From Saccharopolyspora soli (GTDB taxonomy: Bacteria; Actinomycetota; Actinomycetes; Mycobacteriales; Pseudonocardiaceae): DNA of 64,000 bases. The notes beneath the pieces were generated by a model. The model did not search any database and was not told the origin of the DNA. It was given only the letters and a program-made list of their open reading frames with translations. Positions 58,525 through 64,000 of this stretch are shown here, in pieces. Made by a program: the position numbers and the translations under genes. Location of the stretch: NCBI RefSeq assembly GCF_022678645.1, contig NZ_JALBWV010000037.1:22329-86328 (forward strand), read 5' to 3'. Each line of letters begins with the position of its first letter. Positions within the stretch are counted from its first letter, which is position 1.

Positions 58525-58774
58525 CCGGACCACGTTGAGCTGCGCCGTGTCATTGCCTTCCTCGCGGGCCTCGGCGTGGGTAGTAGTTGATCGAGACCTT
58601 CTCGCACAATGGGTCTGCGATCTTCACGAGGTCGGCTCGCCGGAGACGCCGCGGCCGGTGCCGACCAAGTCGGGAAAGACGTTCCCAGCCTGTTCCCAGG
58701 TTGTTCACGCGGAAAACGCGCATGCCGCACCTAGTTTGGGAGCTGGATTCCAGCAGAGCGCGAGAAGGCGGGTC

Positions 58775-59374
58775 ATGAGCGGTCACAGCGGCATGGAAGC
58801 GGTCGCGGAGTCGCGCCTGACGTGGATCCGTGGCCACATCATCGGCCAGGCCGCGATGTTCACCGTCGTCGGAGGTCTGACCACGCTGGTCAACGCCGTG
58901 CTCTACATGCTTCTGCGCGGCACGTTCACGGCAGAGGTCTCCAACGTCCTTTCCGTACTGATCACCACGGTCGCCAGCAGCACCGCGCACCGCCAGTTCG
59001 TGTTCACCGACCGCGACGAACACCCGATGCGAATGCACCTGCAGACCGTCGCGGTATTCCTCTTCTACTGCGTGTCGAACAACGTCGCGTTGTGGCTGCT
59101 CGGTCTGGCCGTCGACAACCCATCGAGCTTCGCCGAAGCGGTGGCGGTTTCGGCAATGGCGCTCTTCGGGGGCGCGAGCAGGTTCCTGGCGCTGCGCGTC
59201 TGGGTCTTCACCCGCCGCTGGAAGTCCGGCCAGCGGGGCGTGCTCAACGGATCGACCAGTCGTCGAGTCCTGGTTCAGATCTCGACGCGGTGCGCCGCAG
59301 GTGTGCCCGGTACCAGCGCCTCCATCGAAACAGACCGCCCACGAGTCTTAGCAGGCTCTGGTCAACCTCGGTGA
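58775..59374 (+). CDS. GtrA-family membrane protein
   Basis: 199 residues from ATG 58775, GAAGG six bases upstream. Four helices: QAAMFTVVGGLTTLVNAVLY, the second around LSVLITTVASSTAHRQFVF, then VAVFLFYCVSNNVALWLLGL and VAVSAMALFGGASRFLALRV, the classical GtrA layout ending RVWVFTRRW. GtrA proteins flip or help flip polyprenol-linked sugars for cell-wall glycans. The last 45 residues after RRW are Ser/Arg-rich and unlike the family, probably a read-through into relic DNA. Confidence 0.85.
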   Translation: MSGHSGMEAVAESRLTWIRGHIIGQAAMFTVVGGLTTLVNAVLYMLLRGTFTAEVSNVLSVLITTVASSTAHRQFVFTDRDEHPMRMHLQTVAVFLFYCVSNNVALWLLGLAVDNPSSFAEAVAVSAMALFGGASRFLALRVWVFTRRWKSGQRGVLNGSTSRRVLVQISTRCAAGVPGTSASIETDRPRVLAGSGQPR

Positions 59375-59397
59375 GCACGTACTCGGTTTCTGGTGGC

Positions 59398-59567
59398 TCA
59401 GTAGGCATTGGCTGCCTCGGCCACGCCGAATACCTCGGAGGTCAGCACGTCGGCCGGGCGGCCAGTGGCAACCAACGATCCGCCGGAGAGCACCGCGAGC
59501 CGGTCGCAGGCGCTGGCGGCGACGTTGAGGTCGTGCAGCACGACAACCCGTCCAGCGACAGCTGCAT
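59398..59567 (-). pseudogene. Siderophore/heme ABC transporter ATPase with internal deletion
   Basis: The gene begins ATG 59567 with MQLSLDG, the usual start of FecE/FhuC-type ATPases, and jumps at once, in another frame, to the C-terminal part RVVVLHDLNVAASACDRLAV, LSGGSLVATGRPADVLTSEV ending at TGA 59398. Walker A, signature and Walker B are deleted. Confidence 0.7.
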
Positions 59568-59635
59568 CTACCGACCTCCGAACAGAAATCCGCGGCGCCG
59601 CAACAACATGCTGAACACCGGCACGCCCGACGCTG
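59568..59635 (-). pseudogene. FecCD permease C-terminal relic
   Basis: GVPVFSMLLRRRGFLFGGR* is the characteristic end of FecCD-family iron-siderophore permeases (GxPxFxxLLRRR). Its stop is directly followed by the ATG of the ATPase relic, as in intact fec/fhu operons. The rest of the permease is gone. Confidence 0.7.
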
Positions 59636-59777
59636 CGCCGTGATGTGCTCACCGGCGGGCTGACCGCACTCCCAGTGGCCCAAGGTCAACGCGGGGCTGA
59701 CTTCTCCCGAACAGACCCTGCGGCACCCAAGTTCGCTTCCGATTTCATCCAGTTCACCTGCTAGGAGCCGAGTTGAT

Positions 59778-60380
59778 CTAAGTGTGACTCGCCGGGGTTC
59801 CACAGTGGAGTCTGAACAGGGGGAGGGCGATGTCGTCGACGATCTCGGTGATGGCGGCGTCGTCGACCATCGCGCCATAGAGCAGGGATTCGCTGCGGAG
59901 CAGGTCGAACGGGAGGCGCAGGATCCGGTCGCTGCACCGGTCGGTGCGCAGCTCGCCGCGCTCGACGGCCCGGGTGAGGAACGGTCGGATCAGCTCGAGG
60001 ATCTCGTCCTGGACGAGGCGGCGGCGCAGTTTCTCGAACACGTCGGGTTCGCGGAACGTCTCGGTGATGAGGCCAGGAAGCGCGTCGCCGGGCATCTGGT
60101 GGAATCGTCTTATGCCCCGACCAACGAGTTCGAGCAGGTCGCCGCGCAGCGAGCCGGTGTCGATGTCGGACTCCTGCAGCGGCACGTTGTGCGCGAGTGC
60201 GGCGAGCACCAGCTTGGCCTTGGTGGACCAACGCCGGTAGATCACGGGTGTGCTGGTACCGGCGCGGGCGGCGACGTTCTCGATGGTCAGCTTCGCGTAG
60301 CCGACCTCGAGCAGTTCCGCCCACGCGGCCGTGAGCAGCGCGTGCTCCAGCTTCTCGCCACGGCGCCGACTACCGGTCAT
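59778..60380 (-). CDS. TetR-family regulator
   Basis: 200 residues from ATG 60380, GGGGAG four bases upstream. HTH: WAELLEVGYAKLTIENVAAR, AGTSTPVIYRRWSTKAKLV; TetR_C_11/16-like ligand domain. It is divergent from the P450 gene with 92 bases between, where short repeats of AGATGCG and TAGCG occur but no clear dyad. It probably regulates the P450. Confidence 0.92.
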   Translation of the reverse strand: MTGSRRRGEKLEHALLTAAWAELLEVGYAKLTIENVAARAGTSTPVIYRRWSTKAKLVLAALAHNVPLQESDIDTGSLRGDLLELVGRGIRRFHQMPGDALPGLITETFREPDVFEKLRRRLVQDEILELIRPFLTRAVERGELRTDRCSDRILRLPFDLLRSESLLYGAMVDDAAITEIVDDIALPLFRLHCGTPASHT

Positions 60381-60472
60381 GGGACTCCCCAATTAGATGC
60401 GTTGCGCTTCTTAGCGTGGCAGTCTAGCGTCGAAGATAAGATGCGAACAATTTCTTACGGTGGGGAACACTC

Positions 60473-61639
60473 ATGACCGACACCATCCCGGACCTCACGC
60501 TGAGCAGGAGCTGCCCCTTCGACCCGCCGGACGGCGCCGCGGAGCTGCGGGAACGCGGCCCGGTCGCACGGGTCCGGTTGTCCGACGGCAGCACCGCCTG
60601 GCTGGTCACCGGCCACGCCGAGGCCCGCGCGCTGCTTGCCGACCCGCACGTGTCGTCCGACCGGAGCAATCCGGGCTACCCGATGCCGGTGCCGCTGCCG
60701 ACGCATGCGCGCATAAGCGACATGGACGCGACGCTGGTCGCCAACGACCCGCCGAGGCACACCAGGCTGCGGCGGATGCTGATCTCGTCCTTCACGGTGC
60801 GCAAGATGGCGGCGTTGAGGCCGAAGATCGAACGCATCGTCACCGAGCGGCTGGACGCGATGATCGCCGCCGGCCCGCCCGCCGATCTGCTGGCGAGCTT
60901 CGCACTACCGGTGCCCTCCACGGTGATCTGCGAGCTGCTCGGCGTGCCGTACGAGGACCACGAATTCTTCGAGGAGCAGGCCCGACGCCGGAACGAGGCC
61001 GACGGCCAGGCCATCCAGAAGCTCGTGATGTACCTGCACGACCTGGCGTTGAAGAAGATCGACAAGCCCGGCGACGGCCTGATAGACGACCTGATCGCCG
61101 AGCAGCTGGCGGAGGGCAAGCTCGACCACGACGAGCTGACCTCCATGAGCATGGCGATGCTGATCGCCGGCCACGACACCACCGCCAACATGATCTCGCT
61201 GGGCACGATGCTGCTGCTCAGCAAGCCGGACCAGCTGGCCAAGGTGCGGGCCGACGAGGCCGCGATCCCCGGTGCGGTCGAGGAACTGCTGCGCTACCTG
61301 ACGATCGCCACACTTCTGCCCCGGACAGCCACCGAGGACATCGAACTCGGCGGCCACACCATCAAGGCCGGGGAGGGCGTGCTGGTGTTCAGCTCCATCG
61401 TGAACCGCGAGCAGTCCGACGAGCTGGACGTGGACAACCCGGTGCGCCAGCACCTGGCGTTCGGCTTCGGCATCCACCAGTGCCTGGGCCAGAACCTGGC
61501 CCGTGCCGAGCTGGAGATCGCCTTCAAGCACCTGTTCCACCGCATCCCGACGCTGCGCCTCGCGGTGCCGGTGAACGAGGTGCCGCGCCGGCCGGTCGCC
61601 CCGCTGTCCAGCGTCACAGAGCTGCCCGTCACCTGGTAA
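60473..61639 (+). CDS. Cytochrome P450 (bacterial class I, CYP105/107-like)
   Basis: 388 residues from ATG 60473. I-helix AGHDTT at about residue 232, ExxR as EELLRY with the following PRTA segment, and heme loop FGFGIHQCLGQNLARAE with Cys at about 337. Length is normal for soluble bacterial P450s, which need separate ferredoxin and reductase; none are adjacent. Likely a hydroxylase for a small hydrophobic compound under control of the divergent TetR. Confidence 0.95.
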   Translation: MTDTIPDLTLSRSCPFDPPDGAAELRERGPVARVRLSDGSTAWLVTGHAEARALLADPHVSSDRSNPGYPMPVPLPTHARISDMDATLVANDPPRHTRLRRMLISSFTVRKMAALRPKIERIVTERLDAMIAAGPPADLLASFALPVPSTVICELLGVPYEDHEFFEEQARRRNEADGQAIQKLVMYLHDLALKKIDKPGDGLIDDLIAEQLAEGKLDHDELTSMSMAMLIAGHDTTANMISLGTMLLLSKPDQLAKVRADEAAIPGAVEELLRYLTIATLLPRTATEDIELGGHTIKAGEGVLVFSSIVNREQSDELDVDNPVRQHLAFGFGIHQCLGQNLARAELEIAFKHLFHRIPTLRLAVPVNEVPRRPVAPLSSVTELPVTW

Positions 61640-61814
61640 ATCACATCAGGGGACAGGCACTTACGAGGGCTTCGATCGTCTACTTGAACTCGCCCAGGAC
61701 AATTTCGCGCAGGCAAGCATCGGATTAGGGCCTGTTCGAAACTGATCCGGCCAACCCGAAACCCCATATCACCCATCAGCGCCACGCGAGCCGTGGCGCG
61801 GAAGGAACACGCCG

Positions 61815-62633
61815 ATGAGCAAGACCTGGTTCATCACCGGTGCTTCGCGCGGCTTCGGCCACAGCTGGACCGAGGCGGCCCTGCGTCGTGGCGACAAAGT
61901 CGCCGCGACCGCCCGCGACATCGACACCTTGAACGACCTCGCCGTCAAGTTCGGCGACGCCATCCTGCCCATCAAGCTCGACGTGACCGATCACGCCGCG
62001 ATTATCGCGGCGGTCGGTCAGGCCCATGCCCACTTCGGCAGGCTCGACGTCGTGGTGAACAACGCTGGCTATGGACACTTCGGGTTTCTGGAAGAGATCA
62101 CCGAGGCCGAGGCCCGCGCCCAGATCGAAACCAATGTGTTCGGTGCACTCTGGGTCACCCAGGCGGCGATCCCGCTGATGCGGGAGCAAGGCGCCGGCCA
62201 CATCGTGCAGATCTCCAGCATCGGCGGCGTGGCCGCGTTCCCCGGCCTGGGTATCTACCACGCCTCGAAGTGGGCACTCGAAGGCTTCTCTGAAGCCCTG
62301 TCCCAAGAAGTCGCACCCTTCGGCATCAAGGTCACCCTGATCGAACCAGGCGGCTACGCGACAGACTGGGCCGGCTCCTCGGCCATCCACTCCGAACCCA
62401 ACCCGGTCTACCAGCCGGTGCGCGACGCCAGGGCCCAGGGGCGACAGGGCTACCAGGCGCCTGGGCCGGAGGCCACCACCGCGGCTGTGTTCGCCGTCGT
62501 GGACGCCGAAGACCCACCGCTGCGCCTGCTGCTGTCCGGCGGTGCCTATGACATCGCCCAGGGCGTGTACAAGCGGCGGCTACAAACGTGGTCAGATTGG
62601 GAAGCCACGTCTCGTTCGGCCGACCGAGGTTGA
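61815..62633 (+). CDS. Short-chain dehydrogenase/reductase
   Basis: 272 residues from ATG 61815, GGAAGG nine bases upstream. WFITGASRGFGHSWTEAALR, DVVVNNAGYGHFGFLEEITE and the active site YHASKWALEGFSEALSQEVA place it in the classical SDR family (YxxxK). The long C-terminal part with GYATDWAGSSAIHSEPNPVY is typical of oxidoreductases annotated with cyclohexanol or short-alcohol activity. It lies 175 bases after the P450. Confidence 0.93.
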   Translation: MSKTWFITGASRGFGHSWTEAALRRGDKVAATARDIDTLNDLAVKFGDAILPIKLDVTDHAAIIAAVGQAHAHFGRLDVVVNNAGYGHFGFLEEITEAEARAQIETNVFGALWVTQAAIPLMREQGAGHIVQISSIGGVAAFPGLGIYHASKWALEGFSEALSQEVAPFGIKVTLIEPGGYATDWAGSSAIHSEPNPVYQPVRDARAQGRQGYQAPGPEATTAAVFAVVDAEDPPLRLLLSGGAYDIAQGVYKRRLQTWSDWEATSRSADRG

Positions 62634-62690
62634 CGAGGACGCGGTCCGGATTCCCGCCGAGCAGGTCCCGCTCGGCGGGGGCCAGCCGCG
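62588..62690 (-). pseudogene. Possible amidohydrolase C-terminal remnant
   Basis: A minus-strand stretch reads APAERDLLGGNPDRVLVNLG. It resembles the last helix of metal-dependent amidohydrolases (L-x-x-x-E-R-D-L-x-x-G-N-x-x-R). It overlaps the end of the SDR gene and may be chance. Confidence 0.2.
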
Positions 62691-62719
62691 ACCGCGCCGA
62701 CTCCGTCTGGCACGACAGG

Positions 62720-63110
62720 CAGGATGACGCGGGAGGGCCGTAGCTCCCTCGTGGAGCAGTGCCTGTTCGGCAACTCGGGTACGTGTTGCCTTGTCGATCG
62801 GGTCATCCGTGTTGGTTATTGCGGTCCCATCGAGGGAAGTTGCTCGAGGTGACTTGCAGACGAATCCGGTGTCCGACGGTGACAACGTGGCTCACGTTGC
62901 CCAGTTGCACGCGCCGTTCGTAGACCACGTCTGGCCGCATGGGCCGCGGGTCATCGAATGAGTCGCGGAATCGTCCGCGCACGATCCCCTCCGCCAGGTT
63001 CTGTACGAAACCGGCCGGGTGAACATCACATAGGACAGCGACGAAATCCGTGTCGGGACCATCCGTGGAGGCATACAGATATGCGTCGATGGGGCCGCCA
63101 TCCGCTCGGC
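62720..63110 (-). pseudogene. CocE/NonD-family hydrolase, C-terminal fragment with frameshift
   Basis: PIDAYLYASTDGPDTDFVAV, LCDVHPAGFVQNLAEGIVRG, RFRDSFDDPRPMRPDVVYER and IRLQVTSSNFPRWDRN reproduce the X-Pro dipeptidyl-peptidase C-terminal (PepX_C) domain of CocE/NonD hydrolases. After NN the family continues in another frame (NTDDPIDKATRTRVAEQALL). The catalytic alpha/beta domain is missing, cut by the adjacent transposase relic. Confidence 0.75.
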
Positions 63111-63309
63111 GGGTGTGCAGCGACAGTATTCCGGCACGGCCGGACGCACTGAGAACTGACAGATCGGCACGTTTTTGGCGTATGCCTCACCGCACGGGCA
63201 CGCCCTGATTGACCGCGAGTTAACGCGTTGTCGGTTCCGGCTGGACGGGCAGGGCGTGTGCAAGGTTGATCTGGCTGGTTTAGGCGGCTTGGGGCAGTGG
63301 GTCCAGGAG

Positions 63310-64000
63310 TCATTCGGGTCTGCGGTTGCTGGCGTGGAGTGCGGGTTGGATTCGGGTGGCTCCGGTCCGGCGGTGCAGGCTGATCGCGGTGTTGCGTAGG
63401 GCCGCGAGGTTTTGGGGTGCGTTGGCCAGCCGTGGAAGTTGCCTTGGGGTGCGAGGCGGGTGGCGCGGCGTTCGGTGCGGCCGTGCCCGGTTTCGGTGAC
63501 GGCATAGGCGGCGATGTCCTGCCAGGGCAGACTGTCAAGCTGGTTGTAGAGGCGGGCGTTGTTCTCCTTGACGGTGAACACGTAGTAGGCCCCGCGCTGA
63601 TGCAGGTGGCGGGCGTGAGCTCTGGTGGTGTGCAGAGCATCTGCGGTGACCACCGCGCCTTGGAGGTCCATTGTGTCCAGCGACGGCTCGAGCGCCGCGA
63701 TCTCGCTGGTACCCGGCGCAACCTGCTGGTGGCCCGCGACGGCGCCGGTGCCGTGAGCTAGCGCGGCCAGCAGCTGCACACCGGCTCCGCCTGTGCGGGG
63801 ATAGGTGCCGCGCAGTGATTTTCCGTCCACGGCAACCACGTCAGGCCCAAGGCCGTCGCCTGCTGCCGGGTGCGCTCGCAGCCAGCTGCTGATCGCCGAC
63901 AAGAGGCGCCACCTACGGTGGCGCCCGCCGGGGACCCGCGCTGGCTTGCGCCTGTGGCCTGGCGGCCGACCGCGCCCGCGCACCCCGGCGACCACCGTAC
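63310..64000 (-). pseudogene. ISAs1-family transposase with internal deletion (continues past window)
   Basis: From the window edge the sequence shows VVAVDGKSLRGTYPRTGG, LEPSLDTMDLQGAVVTADAL, HTTRAHARHLHQRGAYYVFT and KENNARLYNQLDSLPWQ, the DDE_Tnp_ISAZ core. At about 63430 it jumps, in another frame, to the far C-terminus NAPQNLAALRNTAISLHRRT and ends at TGA 63310; the middle part with the third acidic residue is deleted. Confidence 0.8.

Noticed and set aside
60473..62633. P450 plus SDR as part of a secondary-metabolite cluster
   Set aside because: No polyketide, peptide, terpene or other backbone enzyme lies in the window.

Overview
The window looks like the chromosome of a high-GC actinobacterium, most likely a Pseudonocardiales member of the Saccharopolyspora/Amycolatopsis kind. 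The evidence is very high GC with strong GC3 bias, many GTG/TTG starts, a mycothiol deacetylase (MshB), two mycothiol-dependent maleylpyruvate-isomerase-type proteins, a Tat-exported phosphatase and many translationally coupled ATGA/GTGA overlaps. This placement is inferred from gene content. No rRNA, tRNA or CRISPR array was seen.

Region 1-34 kb is mostly intact core-type chromosome. It holds a 5-oxoprolinase operon (putative hydro-lyase and pxpC/B/A, minus strand) facing a GntR regulator, with a 17-bp palindrome between them; mshB; an APC permease; a DUF3048 protein; an FMN reductase; a remarkable secreted protein built of ten perfect-length 20-residue repeats (12.0-12.9 kb); a UxaA-type dehydratase; an Lrp regulator facing a fused indolepyruvate:ferredoxin oxidoreductase; a Clp-N/HTH protein under two identical operator palindromes; an FtsX-type ABC exporter facing a NarL-type two-component system; argG with a promoter that predicts a leaderless mRNA and carries an ARG-box-like operator; and an MFS exporter facing an HxlR regulator.

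Region 34-64 kb is accessory and heavily scarred. A group II intron fragment has run into a GNAT-like gene and is followed by pieces of at least three insertion sequences (35.4-37.2 kb). Then come a redox operon (mycothiol-dependent isomerase family, pyridine-nucleotide-disulfide oxidoreductase, crotonase, PRISE-type reductase), a DNA-ligase relic, a TetR/SDR pair with twin operators, an ABC exporter with its own TetR, more IS scars, and a coherent catabolic locus at 48.9-55.7 kb (isopropylmalate/tartrate-type dehydrogenase, GntR, MFS importer, Asp/Glu-racemase-fold enzyme fused to GAF, NodB-fold hydrolase, asparaginase). The enzyme order of that locus fits degradation of a cyclic imide or a half-amide to a dicarboxylate.

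Beyond 55.7 kb there are gene relics (LuxR HTH, phosphoesterase tail, siderophore ABC transporter, CocE/NonD hydrolase, ISAs1) between intact genes: a GNAT-AAA+ fusion, SHOCT and GtrA membrane proteins, and a TetR/P450/SDR group.

The most interesting items are the curlin-like repeat protein, the putative imide/half-amide operon with its unusual single-cysteine racemase-fold enzyme, the GNAT-AAA+ fusion, and several well-defined operator arrays that should be experimentally tractable.
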